Positions 1-10,608 of a stretch of DNA of 64,000 bases are shown here, in pieces. Within the stretch, counting starts at the first letter, position 1; every line of letters starts with the position of its first letter. Source of the stretch: a candidate division LCP-89 bacterium B3_LCP. GTDB lineage: Bacteria > Electryoneota > B3-LCP. Below the pieces are notes generated by a model that did no database searches, was not told the origin of the DNA, and was given only the letters and a program-made list of their open reading frames with translations. The stretch covers positions 217,091-281,090 of the forward strand of contig NJBN01000005.1 in NCBI GenBank assembly GCA_005223185.1. The letters are read 5' to 3'. The position numbers and the translations under genes were made by a program.

Positions 1-196
1 TCTTTATCTTTCCTCTATACTGCATAGTGCGCACTTTAGTTACTTTCACCTCAAAACGCTCTTCTACAGCCTTGCGAATTGCCAGTTTGTTGGCGTCGCG
101 GTCAACTTCGAAAGCAACCTGATTTAACGTATCCTGAAGCTTGGTAGATTTTTCAGTTAACAATGGTCGCTTTAAAATGGGTCTATCTTTAAGCAT
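1..196 (-). CDS. rplW: 50S ribosomal protein L23 (partial, C-terminus cut by window edge)
   Basis: L23 lies at the exit of the peptide tunnel of the large ribosomal subunit and docks trigger factor and SRP. The translation from the ATG at 196 begins MLKDRPILKRPLLTEKST and continues with the family's FEVDRDANK and a C-terminal VRTMQYRGK-type segment. About 65 residues are visible, and the rest lies beyond base 1. The start codon overlaps the 3' end of rplD by 8 bases, which suggests translational coupling. It is the last visible member of the S10-type block (rpsJ-rplC-rplD-rplW). Confidence 0.93.
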   Translation of the reverse strand, partial: MLKDRPILKRPLLTEKSTKLQDTLNQVAFEVDRDANKLAIRKAVEERFEVKVTKVRTMQYRGKIK

Positions 197-821
197 TTTT
201 CAAGACCTCTACTAACGGTTCAACGGCACTCTTCTGCAGTAAAACAATTTTATGACGGATCAATTCGTATGTTGAAACCGCCGATGATTTCTGCACTGTG
301 CAATGCGGGATATTTCGTGCCGAAAGATGCATTGGTGTATTATAGTCAGCAAGTAACAGGATCACGGGAGTTTTATCATTCCTGAACCCTTTCAGGATTC
401 CAAAGAGGTTCTTGGCTTCCGGCTTATCGAAATTAAAATCTTCTACAATCCGCAAACCTCCATCCTGAGCGCGGGCTGCTAAAGCCGATCGTCTGGCTAA
501 TTTCTTCACTTTAGCCGGTAGTCTCACATCGTATGGATGCGGTTTAGGACCGAAAGCGCGTCCACCGCCACGCCAGATTGGTGAACGGATAGTACCCGCA
601 CGAGCCGCGCCAGAACCTTTTTGACGCCAGGGTTTTCTGCCGCCGCCTCGGACCTCGGAACGAGTCTTAGTACTGCTGGTACCCTGCCGGGTACGAACAA
701 GCTGTCTCTTCACCGCCAGATATATGGCGTGTTTATGAGGCTCTATTTTTACGATATCGTCGGGAAGTTCGACTTCTTGTCCAGACTTCTCGCCTTGGAG
801 GTTAAATACCGGGAATTTCAT
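189..821 (-). CDS. rplD: 50S ribosomal protein L4
   Basis: L4 binds 23S rRNA and sends a loop into the exit tunnel. The 210-residue product is normal in length. The basic loop around residues 45-95 carries the family signature (TRSEVRGGGRKPWRQKGSG followed by AGTIRSPIWRGGG), and the C-terminal globular part follows. The ATG overlaps the stop of rplC by 4 bases (ATGA), and the gene overlaps rplW by 8 bases downstream. In E. coli L4 also represses the S10 operon. No leader for such control can be assigned here, because rpsJ follows tuf directly. Confidence 0.97.
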   Translation of the reverse strand: MKFPVFNLQGEKSGQEVELPDDIVKIEPHKHAIYLAVKRQLVRTRQGTSSTKTRSEVRGGGRKPWRQKGSGAARAGTIRSPIWRGGGRAFGPKPHPYDVRLPAKVKKLARRSALAARAQDGGLRIVEDFNFDKPEAKNLFGILKGFRNDKTPVILLLADYNTPMHLSARNIPHCTVQKSSAVSTYELIRHKIVLLQKSAVEPLVEVLKNA

Positions 822-1450
822 GATTGTTTATTAGAGATAACAATTTCCAAAATCGAATTTGTCGCACCGGGCACAGAGCCTTTAATTAACAATAAATTAT
901 GTTCAGGTTCAACCCGCAGAACGGAAAGGTTTTTCACCGTAGTCCGATCATTTCCCATCCTGCCGGGCATACGTTGTCCCTTCCAGACTTTTCCGGGGTC
1001 GGTGTGAGCGCCGATTGAGCCCCCATGACGTTTAACCTCGTGTGCTCCATGTGAAGCATTCGAACCGGCAAATCCATGTCTTTTCATGACGCCTGTAAAA
1101 CCGCGCCCTTTGGAATAGCCGCTAATATTGACGAGCTGCCCGGCTTGAAAGCGGTCAGCGCCAAGCTGATCACCCGCTTTTAATTCGGGGGCTTCATCCA
1201 TGCGGAATTCTTTTAGAAAGCGGACTGGTCCCACATTGGCTTTCTTAAGATGGCTGGATTTAGGCTTATTTATGTTCTTTTCCTTCATCTTTTCAAAACC
1301 GATTTGTACGGCATTATAACCGTCTGTTGATTCGATCTTGACTTGCGTAATCCAGCAGGGTCCTGCCTGGATCAGCGTGGCAGAAACGTGGTCTCCCGAA
1401 TCATCGAAGATTCGAGTCATACCTAGTTTTTTTCCGAGTATGAAACTCAT
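818..1450 (-). CDS. rplC: 50S ribosomal protein L3
   Basis: L3 is an early assembly protein of the large subunit that reaches towards the peptidyl transferase centre. The product has 210 residues. It starts MSFILGKKLGMTRIF and contains the conserved GRGFTGVMKRHGF segment and the HGAHEVKRHGGSIGAHTDPGKV loop near residues 125-155, which approaches the catalytic centre. It lies 46 bases after rpsJ and overlaps rplD by 4 bases. Nothing unusual is seen. Confidence 0.97.
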   Translation of the reverse strand: MSFILGKKLGMTRIFDDSGDHVSATLIQAGPCWITQVKIESTDGYNAVQIGFEKMKEKNINKPKSSHLKKANVGPVRFLKEFRMDEAPELKAGDQLGADRFQAGQLVNISGYSKGRGFTGVMKRHGFAGSNASHGAHEVKRHGGSIGAHTDPGKVWKGQRMPGRMGNDRTTVKNLSVLRVEPEHNLLLIKGSVPGATNSILEIVISNKQS

Positions 1451-1496
1451 GATTCTTCAGATCTAAAAAGCTCTGTGTTACCTATAGAGCGTTATA

Positions 1497-1805
1497 TCAG
1501 GTTTTAATCTCAATATCTACACCAGCAGGCAGTTCTAACTTCATAAGAGCATCGATTGTCTTGGTATTGGAATTAAGGATCTCAATCAAGCGCTTATGAA
1601 TACGCGTTTCGAACTGTTCCCGTGACTTCTTGTCCACATTCGGTGAACGAAGAACGGTGTAGATCGTCTTTTTCGTTGGCAGAGGAATAGGACCGGAAAT
1701 GGCAGCTCCAGTGGACCTGGCAGTCCGGATAATCTTCTCTGCTGATTTATCTATCAAGTTGTGGTCGTACGCCTTCAGGCGAATACGGATGTTCTGACCG
1801 GGCAT
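1497..1805 (-). CDS. rpsJ: 30S ribosomal protein S10
   Basis: S10 is part of the 30S head and, in other bacteria, pairs with NusB/NusG in transcription-translation coupling. The 102-residue product shows the family pattern: [14 protein letters not shown] at the N-terminus, [29 protein letters not shown] in the middle and [11 protein letters not shown] at the end. It begins only 7 bases after the tuf stop codon. The S10 block is therefore fused directly to the str operon, with no separate promoter region. Confidence 0.97.
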   Translation of the reverse strand: MPGQNIRIRLKAYDHNLIDKSAEKIIRTARSTGAAISGPIPLPTKKTIYTVLRSPNVDKKSREQFETRIHKRLIEILNSNTKTIDALMKLELPAGVDIEIKT

Positions 1806-1812
1806 TGCTTAC

Positions 1813-3003
1813 CTACTCCAGAATTTTAGTGACCACGCCAGCGCCGATGGTGCGGCCGCCTTCACGAATCGCGAAGCGAAGACCATCTTCCATGGCTATA
1901 GGGCTGATCAGTTCGATCTCCATCTGTACGTTGTCGCCGGGCATGATCATTTCCACGCCCTTTTCAAGTTCTACCATACCGGTTACGTCGGTCGTGCGGA
2001 AGTAAAACTGCGGACGATAGCCGTTGAAAAACGGCTTGTGACGACCGCCCTCTTCCTTGGTTAAAACGTAAACCTCACAGTTGAACTTGGTGTGCGGTTC
2101 AATTGAGCCGGGTTTCGCGATAACCATGCCGCGCTCGATCTCCGTCTTCTCCACGCCGCGCAGCAGAAGACCTACATTATCGCCAGCTTGACCGTCGTCC
2201 AAAAGCTTGCGAAACATCTCCACGCCGGTGCAGACGGTCTTACGCTTGACGCCCAAACCAACCAACTCGACCTGATCACTGACATGGATGCGGCCCCGTT
2301 CCACGCGGCCGGTGGCAACCGTACCGCGGCCGGTGATCGAAAATACATCCTCAACAGGCATCAGGAAGGGTTTATCGACTTCGCGTTCGGGTGTGGGGAT
2401 GTAGCTGTCAACCGCGTCCATCAGCTCCATAACGCACTTGGTCTTATCGGCGTCTTCAATGTTGGAAAGAGCTTCTAAGGCGCTGCCCATAATGACCGGA
2501 ACGTCGTCGCCGGGAAACTTATATTGTGAGAGCAGTTCACGTACTTCAAGTTCAACTAACTCAAGAAGCTCAGGATCGTCAACCTGATCAACCTTGTTCA
2601 TAAAGACCACCAGATAGGGGACGTTTACCTGACGAGCCAGAAGCACATGCTCACGCGTCTGAGGCATGGGACCATCAGCAGCGGATACCACCAAAATGGC
2701 TCCATCCATCTGAGCAGCACCGGTGACCATGTTCTTCACGAAGTCAGCGTGACCGGGACAATCCACATGAGCGTAATGACGGGCTTCCGTCTCGTATTCC
2801 GCATGGTGCACGTTGATGGTCAGTCCGCGCGCCTTCTCTTCGGGCGCGTTATCAATTTCATCGTAGCTCTTGGCTTCCGCCAAGCCCTTGGCCGAAAGAA
2901 TCTGCGTGATCGCCGCCGTGAGCGTCGTCTTGCCGTGATCCACGTGGCCTATCGTGCCGATGTTTACGTGAGGCTTGGTGCGTTCAAATTTCGCCTTAGC
3001 CAT
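1813..3003 (-). CDS. tuf: Elongation factor Tu, copy 1 (str-operon copy)
   Basis: EF-Tu is the GTPase that delivers aminoacyl-tRNA to the ribosome. The product has 396 residues with the GTPase motifs in order: GHVDHGKTT (P-loop), the RGLTIN switch I region, DCPGHADFV (switch II) and NKVD. Domain 2/3 sequences follow, ending in [10 protein letters not shown]. As far as the bases can be compared, the coding region is identical to the copy at 17778-18968, including synonymous positions. Identity stops abruptly just outside the start and stop codons. It lies 61 bases after fusA and 7 bases before rpsJ. Confidence 0.98.
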   Translation of the reverse strand: MAKAKFERTKPHVNIGTIGHVDHGKTTLTAAITQILSAKGLAEAKSYDEIDNAPEEKARGLTINVHHAEYETEARHYAHVDCPGHADFVKNMVTGAAQMDGAILVVSAADGPMPQTREHVLLARQVNVPYLVVFMNKVDQVDDPELLELVELEVRELLSQYKFPGDDVPVIMGSALEALSNIEDADKTKCVMELMDAVDSYIPTPEREVDKPFLMPVEDVFSITGRGTVATGRVERGRIHVSDQVELVGLGVKRKTVCTGVEMFRKLLDDGQAGDNVGLLLRGVEKTEIERGMVIAKPGSIEPHTKFNCEVYVLTKEEGGRHKPFFNGYRPQFYFRTTDVTGMVELEKGVEMIMPGDNVQMEIELISPIAMEDGLRFAIREGGRTIGAGVVTKILE

Positions 3004-3064
3004 GGTTTTACTTCTCCGTTTTTAGAGCCAAAATTATTCACGAAAAGAATTATTTATTAAGAAC

Positions 3065-5143
3065 CTATACTGCTGTTCCTAAAGATTGCTTATGAAAACG
3101 ATTATCAGGAATTTCTTCATAATGATCAAATTCCATATTAAAAATAGCACGACCCTGGGAAATTGACCGTAAGGCTGTTGCATACCCAAACATTTCGTAC
3201 AGGGGAACATAAGCTCTTACCGCCTGAGCTTTAAGCTTGGGATTAATCCCCTGGATCTTCCCATGACGTGAACTAAGATTACCTATCACGTCTCCTAAAT
3301 AGTTATCAGGGACGATCACTTCAAGCGACATGACGGGTTCTAAAACAACCGGATCAGCTTTACGAGCTGCTTCCTGAAAAGCCATACTTCCGGCGATCTT
3401 AAATGCCAATTCAGAGGAATCAACATCGTGGCAAGAGCCATCGATAAGAGCTGCTTTTATGTCAACTACAGGATAACCGGCGACTACTCCATTTTTCATC
3501 GCTTCCTTAATGCCTTGCGAAACGGGCCTTGAGTATTCTTTCGGAACCGAACCACCAACGACGCGATTCTCAAAGGTATAACCTGATCCAGGAAGACCTG
3601 GTTCTATCTCTATCTTGACATGTCCATAATGCCCGCGACCGCCACTTTGCCGCACGAACCTGCCTTCTGCGGTCGATGATATTCGAATGGTCTCCTTGTA
3701 GGCGACCTGCGGCTTTCCGATTTTGGCTGTAACCTTGAATTCACGTAAAAGACGATCCACCAAAATATCCAGATGTAATTCTCCCATACCGGAAATAATC
3801 ATCTGACCGGTCTCTTCGTTGGTGCTTACTCTAAAAGTCGGATCTTCATCCGAAAGCCTGTTTAGCGCTTCAAAGATTTTGTCCTGATCCGCTTTAGTGC
3901 GTGGTTCAATTGCTACGGAGACCACCGGGTCTGGGAAATCCATCTGTTCCAGGATGATGGGATAACCTTCGTTGCACAGCGTATCGCCGGTTCGGGATTT
4001 CTTGAGACCAACAGCAGCGACAATATCTCCTGCGTAGGCTTCGTCGATCTCTACTCGCTTATTAGCGAACATCTGTAGAATTTTGACGATACGTTCACGC
4101 TTTTTTAGCGCTGGATTATAGATAGTTTGACCAACCTTCACCGTTCCCGAATAGACTCTAAAATATGACAGCTTGCCAACGTGCGGATCACTCACAAGTT
4201 TAAAGCAGATAGCGGATAAGGGTTCATCATCAGAAGCTTTGCGCGTTTCTTCCCTATCCTTCTTAGGATTAATACCCTTCACATCTCCGACTTCAGTAGG
4301 ATCAGGTAGATAATTCACAACTCCGTCCAACAACCGCTGAACTCCCTTGTTTTTAAAGGCGCTGCCGCATAATACAGGGACTATTTTGCAATCAAGCGTA
4401 GCTTTGCGAATGGCGTTGTTGATGAGTTTGTCAGGGACTGGTTTCTCTTCTAAGACCAAAGTCATCAACTCATCATCATAATCAGAGACCGCTTCCAGCA
4501 TTTTGTCGCGATATTCCTTAGCCTGTGGCATAAGGTCATCAGGGATTTCACTCTCCTCCCAGAGAGCTCCCAACGAGCTATCATTATATAAAACCGACTT
4601 CATTCTCACCAGATCGATCAATCCGGTAAACAATTCGCCTTCACCTAAAGGAATTTGAAGTGGAACCGGATTGGTATCCAATTTTTCCCTGATATTCTTA
4701 ATTGCGCCGAAATAATCAGCGCCAACGCGATCCATCTTATTTATAAATGCCAAACGTGGAGTCGAATATTTATCCGCCTGACGCCAAACCGTCTCAGACT
4801 GCGGTTCCACGCCACCAACAGCGCAAAACAGAGCAATGCAACCATCTAAAACCCGCAGAGATCGTTCTACTTCTGCGGTAAAATCCACATGTCCGGGAGT
4901 ATCGATAATATTTATCCGATGATTGTTCCAATAAACAGTTGTTGCCGCAGACGTAATGGTAATACCTCGTTCGCGTTCCTGCGCCATCCAGTCCATGGCG
5001 GTAGATCCGTTATGAACCTCACCCATGCGATGGATCTTTCCGGCGAAGTATAATATTCGTTCGGTAGTGGTAGTTTTACCGGCGTCAATATGTGCCATGA
5101 TGCCGATATTACGAACAGTATTTATTTTATCTTTACGAGGCAT
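3065..5143 (-). CDS. fusA: Elongation factor G
   Basis: EF-G is the translocase GTPase of the ribosome and also acts in ribosome recycling. The 692-residue product has AHIDAGKTTTTERIL (P-loop), RGITITSAATT (switch I), DTPGHVDFT and NKMD. The domain III-V sequences include the family's GMGELHLDILVDRL and the GGRGHYGHV region. Length and motif order are standard for canonical EF-G. It sits between rpsG and tuf, the classic str operon order rpsL-rpsG-fusA-tuf. Confidence 0.98.
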   Translation of the reverse strand: MPRKDKINTVRNIGIMAHIDAGKTTTTERILYFAGKIHRMGEVHNGSTAMDWMAQERERGITITSAATTVYWNNHRINIIDTPGHVDFTAEVERSLRVLDGCIALFCAVGGVEPQSETVWRQADKYSTPRLAFINKMDRVGADYFGAIKNIREKLDTNPVPLQIPLGEGELFTGLIDLVRMKSVLYNDSSLGALWEESEIPDDLMPQAKEYRDKMLEAVSDYDDELMTLVLEEKPVPDKLINNAIRKATLDCKIVPVLCGSAFKNKGVQRLLDGVVNYLPDPTEVGDVKGINPKKDREETRKASDDEPLSAICFKLVSDPHVGKLSYFRVYSGTVKVGQTIYNPALKKRERIVKILQMFANKRVEIDEAYAGDIVAAVGLKKSRTGDTLCNEGYPIILEQMDFPDPVVSVAIEPRTKADQDKIFEALNRLSDEDPTFRVSTNEETGQMIISGMGELHLDILVDRLLREFKVTAKIGKPQVAYKETIRISSTAEGRFVRQSGGRGHYGHVKIEIEPGLPGSGYTFENRVVGGSVPKEYSRPVSQGIKEAMKNGVVAGYPVVDIKAALIDGSCHDVDSSELAFKIAGSMAFQEAARKADPVVLEPVMSLEVIVPDNYLGDVIGNLSSRHGKIQGINPKLKAQAVRAYVPLYEMFGYATALRSISQGRAIFNMEFDHYEEIPDNRFHKQSLGTAV

Positions 5144-5208
5144 TACAGTTTTTCGCTGCGTGAACTAACACACCAGCTATTAAATATTAAAGGGTTTCCC
5201 TTATTGAT

Positions 5209-5679
5209 TTACCAACGGAAGTGTGCGAAGGCTTTGTTGGCTTCTGCCATGCGGTGGGTGTCGTCTTTCTTCTTCACAGAAGAGCCTTCACCGTTTGCGG
5301 CAGCGATTAATTCACTGGCGAGTTTCTCCGCCATGGTTTTTTCGTTTCGCCCTTTAGCGAAACTGATGATCCAGCGAATAGCTAAAGCCTGGCGGCGTTC
5401 AGGTCTCACTTCAATGGGCACCTGATAAGTTGATCCCCCGACACGCCGCGATTTCACTTCAACGGCAGGCTGGACGTTTTCAAGCGCTTTGCGGAATACG
5501 CCAATGGGATCATCACCGGTTTTATCTTGAATCTGATCGAAGGCGGTGTAGATAGTCTTCTCCGCCACAGATTTTTTTCCGCGCAACATCAGATTATTGA
5601 CGAACTTCGCAACATGGACGTCGTGATATTTAGGATCTGGCAGGATCTTGCGCTTGACAGCTCGTTTTCTTCGCGACAT
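5209..5679 (-). CDS. rpsG: 30S ribosomal protein S7
   Basis: S7 nucleates assembly of the 30S head and contacts E-site tRNA. The 156-residue product starts [18 protein letters not shown] and contains [14 protein letters not shown] and the [23 protein letters not shown] signature. It ends KAFAHFRW, as is usual for S7. Only 6 bases separate its start from the rpsL stop, so the two are co-transcribed. Confidence 0.97.
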   Translation of the reverse strand: MSRRKRAVKRKILPDPKYHDVHVAKFVNNLMLRGKKSVAEKTIYTAFDQIQDKTGDDPIGVFRKALENVQPAVEVKSRRVGGSTYQVPIEVRPERRQALAIRWIISFAKGRNEKTMAEKLASELIAAANGEGSSVKKKDDTHRMAEANKAFAHFRW

Positions 5680-5685
5680 AATAAA

Positions 5686-6054
5686 TTACTTCTTCTTCGT
5701 ACCGTATTTTGATCTTCCCTGTTTGCGATCATCGACACCTGCTGCATCCAGGGTTCCTCTTATAATGTGGTAGCGGACTCCCGGTAGATCTTTTACCCTA
5801 CCGCCTCTTATCAATACTATAGAGTGTTCCTGGAGGTTATGCCCTTCACCCGGGATATAGGTGGTGACTTCCATACCGGTCGTCAGCCTGATTCTGGCAA
5901 CTTTGCGCAAAGCGGAATTGGGCTTTTTCGGCGTAGTGGTGTACACTCTGGTGCAGACGCCACGTCTTTGCGGACATCTCATCAGCGCCGGTGTGTTACT
6001 TTTTTGGATTATCCGCTTCCTTCCTTTGCGGATCAATTGATTGACAGTGGGCAT
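5686..6054 (-). CDS. rpsL: 30S ribosomal protein S12
   Basis: S12 is part of the decoding centre and the classic target site for streptomycin-resistance substitutions. The 122-residue product has [12 protein letters not shown] at the start, then the [19 protein letters not shown] and [19 protein letters not shown] loops. The lysines usually mutated in resistance (the KPNS and GRVKDLPG motifs) are present, so a streptomycin-sensitive form is expected. It follows rpoC by 32 bases. Confidence 0.97.
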   Translation of the reverse strand: MPTVNQLIRKGRKRIIQKSNTPALMRCPQRRGVCTRVYTTTPKKPNSALRKVARIRLTTGMEVTTYIPGEGHNLQEHSIVLIRGGRVKDLPGVRYHIIRGTLDAAGVDDRKQGRSKYGTKKK

Positions 6055-6086
6055 CTGATCTCCAGAATTATTATAGACCAGTTAAT

Positions 6087-9000
6087 TTACTTTTTTTCAT
6101 CTATATTGTCAATGATTTTCTCATCATTTTGCGTTTTGGAATTTTCCTTATCGGAGCTCTTGTCAGTTTCTGCAGGTGTCTGATCATCATCAGATAATTC
6201 CTCTTCATCACCGCCACCTTCTTCACTATCCGTCTGCTGTTCCGTTGTTAATGCTTCGATACTTGCATCACCGAAATCTCCAAACAGCAGAGATGGAGCT
6301 GATATCGAGCGGTATGGTTGTGTTTTTATTTTCACCTCGTCCAGGTCAGGTAGTTCTTCCTCTTCGGGAGCTTCGACTTCAATATTATCATAAGTGCTAA
6401 GGCCAGTGCCCGCGGGGATCAGGTGTCCCATGATAACGTTTTCTTTAAGCCCTTTGAGAAAGTCCACCTTCCGTTCCACCGCAGCTTCAGTGAGTACTCG
6501 TGTAGTTTCCTGGAAACTCGCTGCAGAAATGAAACTTTCCGTAGATAGAGCTGCCTGGGTTATTCCCAACAGCAACGGTTGGTAGATTGCTGGTTTAGCT
6601 GGTTTAGCAGCAGCGGGCTGTAATTCAGCAGCTTGCAGTTTTCTGTTCCCTCTTTTGAATTCTGTCTTATTAACCATCTGCCCAATTTGGTATTGCGAAT
6701 CACCTACCTTTTCGACGATGACCATGGAAAGGATGTTCTTGTTTTCAGGGATGAAGCGTGATGCATCTACCTGATCACCCTCTAAATAACTTGTGTCTCC
6801 CGGCTCTTCGACACGCACTTTCTGCAGCATTTGCCTGACGATTACTTCGATATGTTTATCATTGATCTTCACACCCTGCAGACGGTAAACGGCTTGTATT
6901 TCGTTTACCAGGTGTTCCTGAACCTTGCTGGGACCCAGGATATTGAGAATATCCTGTGGAGCAATGGAACCCTCACTGATGCGATCACCAGCATCGATGT
7001 GTTCTCCATCATTGACAATTATATGCTTACCGAAGGGGATTAAGTATTTTTTCTCCATCTTGCCGTCATGAGATTTTATCACAATCTCGCGGACGCCGCG
7101 CTTTAAGCTCCCGAACTTTACCAACCCGTCAATTTCCGAAACGATTGCCGGTTCTTTGGGACGGCGTACCTCGAAGAGTTCAGCTACTCTCGGGAGACCA
7201 CCGGTAATGTCTTTGGTCTTGGCAATCTCACGGGGTATCTTAGCTAAAGCATCACCCGCCTCTACTTTGTCCCCGTCATTAATCAGCAGATTCGCTCCTA
7301 CAGGGATATTGATATTCTCTAATTTATTTCCGTCTTCATCGTCAAGGTGAATGTGCGGATTTAGTTTTTTGTTGCGGACTTCTATGATGACTTTTTGCTT
7401 TTTGCCGGTTGCTTCATCGACCTCTTCCCGGTAAGATTGATCTGCTTTGATGTCAACGAAATGAACTACGCCATCAGCACTGGTAAAAATTGAAGCAGCA
7501 TAAGGGTCCCAGCGCATTATCTCCTGTCCGGATTTAACTTCAGTACCATTGTTCACCAGGATTTCCGCACCATGCGGGACGTCATATTTAGCGATGGTGC
7601 GGTTATCAACATCCAGGACTTTTACAATTCCGTTGCGCCGCAAAGCGATTAAGTTATCAGTATCCTTATGACGAATTGCATATACATTTTCGTATTCGAT
7701 TTTGCCATCATGCTTGGAGATTACCTGAGATTTTTCGGCGATACGACTGGCAGTTCCACCGATGTGGAACGTTCGCAGAGTTAACTGTGTACCCGGTTCT
7801 CCGATTGATTGTGCAGCCATTACACCAACAGCTTCCCCACTATCCACCATTCTTACGTTGGTCAGATTCATCCCATAACAGTGAGAACACACACCGTTTT
7901 GAGTTTCACAAGTCAAGACAGAACGGATGCGGACTTTGTCGACTGCCCGGCTGACTAATAGATCTGCGTCTTCTTCGTCTATCATCTTGCCTATGTCCAG
8001 GAGTTTCTCGCCAGAAAATGGATCGAAGACGTCTTCTGCCAGTACTCGACCCAGAATCCTTTCAGCTAATTGAGAGGCAATTTCCTCGCCTTCTTTTACT
8101 GCTTCAATGATGATGCCACGCAATGTCCCACAGTCTTTCTCCCTGACGATAACGTCTTGGCTGACGTCCACCAATCTCCTGGTGAGGTAGCCAGCATCCG
8201 CAGTTTTTAAGGCGGTGTCGGCAAGACCTTTGCGAGCGCCATGAGTCGAGATGAAATATTCTAAAACGGAAAGACCTTCTTTGAAGTTCGCAGTAATGGG
8301 AGATTCAATAATTTCGCCCTTCTGCCCGGTCATGGTTTTTTGTGGTTTAGCCATCAGGCCGCGCATACCAGCCAACTGACGAATCTGCTCCTTGGAACCG
8401 CGAGCGCCACTGTCAATCATCATATAGACGGGATTGAAGCCCTGATTGGACTCCTTTAATTGCTGGACCATCACATCTGCCACATCAGAAGTGGTGTGCG
8501 TCCATATATCGATGATCTTATTATAACGTTCACCATCAGTGATCACGCCGGTTTCATACTGGCTCTGAACCTTTTCAACTTCAACGAAGGCTTTATCTAC
8601 CATCTCGTTTTTCTCTTGAGGTATCTCCACGTCTTCGAGACTGACAGACAGACCGCCTTTAGTAGCATAGGAAAAACCAAGATTCTTCAAATTATCGAGG
8701 AACTTAGCTGTTTGGTTCATTCCCACGCGTTTGTTACAGAGCGCGGCAATTTGTTCCAAACGCTTTTTGGTCAGTAATTCGTTGAAGAAAGTATCGACTT
8801 TCACTTCATTCGGTAGAATTCTGTTGAATATTATCCGTCCCGCTGAAGTCTCAAGCATCTCACCCAGAATTCTGACTTTTATCTGTGCATGCAAGCTGAT
8901 AAGTTTGTTGTCCAGGGCGACAATAACCTCTTCAGGACCGAAGAATTGCCTGCCGCTCCCCAAATCTTCTTTTCGGGTCTTGGTGAGGTAATAACACCCC

Positions 9001-10559
9001 AAAACCATATCCTGTGTGGGGATGGCAATGGGTCTCCCGGACGCTGGATGAAGCAGATTCTGGGTAGAACTCATCAAAAGCTTGGCTTCTATCTGCGCTT
9101 CGTAGGATAGCGGTATATGCACCGCCATCTGGTCTCCATCGAAGTCAGCATTGAACGCTGCACATACCAGAGGATGAAGCCTGATAGCCTTGCCCTCGAT
9201 CATTATGGGCTGAAACGCCTGGATGCCAAGGCGGTGGAGTGTAGGCGCTCGATTAAGCAGCACCGGATGATCGTGAATAATATCTTCCAGAATGCCCCAG
9301 ACGGCATCGTCCTTACGTTCTACCAGTCTTTTTGCCGATTTTACCGTCTTGGCAAATTCCTGTTCAATCAGCTTACGGATAATGAAAGGCTTGAACAGCT
9401 CAACCGCCATATCTTTAGGTAAACCGCACGTGTTCAATTTCAATTCCGGACCGACCACAATGACGGAACGACCGGAATAATCTACACGCTTACCAAGAAG
9501 ATTCTGACGGAAACGCCCCTGCTTGCCTTTCAGGTTGTCCGACAGCGACTTTAAAGGTCTATTGGAATCTGATCTGACCGCAACTGATTTGCGACCGTTG
9601 TCAAACAGCGAATCGACGGCTTCCTGAAGCATCCTCTTCTCATTGCGAAGAATTACTTCAGGTGCCTGAATCTCCATGAGACGTTTCAGACGGTTGTTGC
9701 GTATGATAACACGGCGATAGAGGTCATTCAAATCTGAGGTGGCGAAACGCCCGCCTTCTAAAGGCACTAATGGTCTCAAATCCGGAGGCACGACGGGTAC
9801 AACTGACATAACCATCCATTCCGGACGGTTGAAACTGCCATCATCGTGGACTTTAAAGGCTTCAATGATACGGAGTTTTTTGATCGCATCATTCTTTCTT
9901 TGAATCGACGTTTCCGTCCGTACCTGAGCGCGAAGCTCAGCAGACAGAACTTCGATATCTACTCCTACAAGCAGATCATTAACTGCTTCCCCACCCATTT
10001 TAGCGATGAACTTACGCTTGTCATCATTGGGAAGTTTCTCACTATCCTGACCGGATTCGGTGATAAGCCGCTGATATTCTGTTTCATTAATCAGATCCTT
10101 ATACTTTAATCCAGAATTCCCGGGTGATATCACCACGTATTTTTCATAGTAGATGATGCTTTCTAAATCGCGCACAGTCATCCCTAAGATGTATCCGATC
10201 TTGGAGGGGAGTGAGCGGAAATACCAGATGTGGACTATAGGAACCGCCAGGGTAATATGACCCATCCGTTTACGGCGAACGTCCTTGCGAGTGATCTCAA
10301 CACCGCATCTGTCGCAGGTGATATCGCGATAACGGATACCGCGGTATTTTCCGCAATGACATTCCCAGTCCTTTACCGGTCCGAAGATTTTCTCGCAGAA
10401 AAGACCTTCTTTTTCAGGCTTGTAAGACCGATAATTGATGGTTTCTGGTTTAGTAACTTCACCGCGCGATTTCTCCAGTATAGTGTTGGAACCGGCGAGA
10501 TTTATAGAAATTCGGGTGAAGTTCTGATGTTCCTGCTCGTTTGGTCGTAAATTCAACAT
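6087..10559 (-). CDS. rpoC: DNA-directed RNA polymerase subunit beta'
   Basis: This is the largest subunit of RNA polymerase, and it holds the catalytic magnesium. The 1490-residue product has the N-terminal zinc ribbon (cysteines within [20 protein letters not shown] and CDRCG). It also has the invariant [12 protein letters not shown] catalytic loop, a second cysteine cluster ([13 protein letters not shown]), the [17 protein letters not shown] bridge/trigger region and hybrid-motif repeats. The C-terminus is a long acidic, low-complexity tail (about the last 60 residues, rich in E, D and S) beyond the conserved core, as in several FCB lineages. It lies 49 bases after rpoB. Confidence 0.98.
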   Translation of the reverse strand: MLNLRPNEQEHQNFTRISINLAGSNTILEKSRGEVTKPETINYRSYKPEKEGLFCEKIFGPVKDWECHCGKYRGIRYRDITCDRCGVEITRKDVRRKRMGHITLAVPIVHIWYFRSLPSKIGYILGMTVRDLESIIYYEKYVVISPGNSGLKYKDLINETEYQRLITESGQDSEKLPNDDKRKFIAKMGGEAVNDLLVGVDIEVLSAELRAQVRTETSIQRKNDAIKKLRIIEAFKVHDDGSFNRPEWMVMSVVPVVPPDLRPLVPLEGGRFATSDLNDLYRRVIIRNNRLKRLMEIQAPEVILRNEKRMLQEAVDSLFDNGRKSVAVRSDSNRPLKSLSDNLKGKQGRFRQNLLGKRVDYSGRSVIVVGPELKLNTCGLPKDMAVELFKPFIIRKLIEQEFAKTVKSAKRLVERKDDAVWGILEDIIHDHPVLLNRAPTLHRLGIQAFQPIMIEGKAIRLHPLVCAAFNADFDGDQMAVHIPLSYEAQIEAKLLMSSTQNLLHPASGRPIAIPTQDMVLGCYYLTKTRKEDLGSGRQFFGPEEVIVALDNKLISLHAQIKVRILGEMLETSAGRIIFNRILPNEVKVDTFFNELLTKKRLEQIAALCNKRVGMNQTAKFLDNLKNLGFSYATKGGLSVSLEDVEIPQEKNEMVDKAFVEVEKVQSQYETGVITDGERYNKIIDIWTHTTSDVADVMVQQLKESNQGFNPVYMMIDSGARGSKEQIRQLAGMRGLMAKPQKTMTGQKGEIIESPITANFKEGLSVLEYFISTHGARKGLADTALKTADAGYLTRRLVDVSQDVIVREKDCGTLRGIIIEAVKEGEEIASQLAERILGRVLAEDVFDPFSGEKLLDIGKMIDEEDADLLVSRAVDKVRIRSVLTCETQNGVCSHCYGMNLTNVRMVDSGEAVGVMAAQSIGEPGTQLTLRTFHIGGTASRIAEKSQVISKHDGKIEYENVYAIRHKDTDNLIALRRNGIVKVLDVDNRTIAKYDVPHGAEILVNNGTEVKSGQEIMRWDPYAASIFTSADGVVHFVDIKADQSYREEVDEATGKKQKVIIEVRNKKLNPHIHLDDEDGNKLENINIPVGANLLINDGDKVEAGDALAKIPREIAKTKDITGGLPRVAELFEVRRPKEPAIVSEIDGLVKFGSLKRGVREIVIKSHDGKMEKKYLIPFGKHIIVNDGEHIDAGDRISEGSIAPQDILNILGPSKVQEHLVNEIQAVYRLQGVKINDKHIEVIVRQMLQKVRVEEPGDTSYLEGDQVDASRFIPENKNILSMVIVEKVGDSQYQIGQMVNKTEFKRGNRKLQAAELQPAAAKPAKPAIYQPLLLGITQAALSTESFISAASFQETTRVLTEAAVERKVDFLKGLKENVIMGHLIPAGTGLSTYDNIEVEAPEEEELPDLDEVKIKTQPYRSISAPSLLFGDFGDASIEALTTEQQTDSEEGGGDEEELSDDDQTPAETDKSSDKENSKTQNDEKIIDNIDEKK

Positions 10560-10608
10560 AATTGTTACCTTAAGAGGTTTCAGGCAGAATTGAAGTGATT
10601 ACTCATTA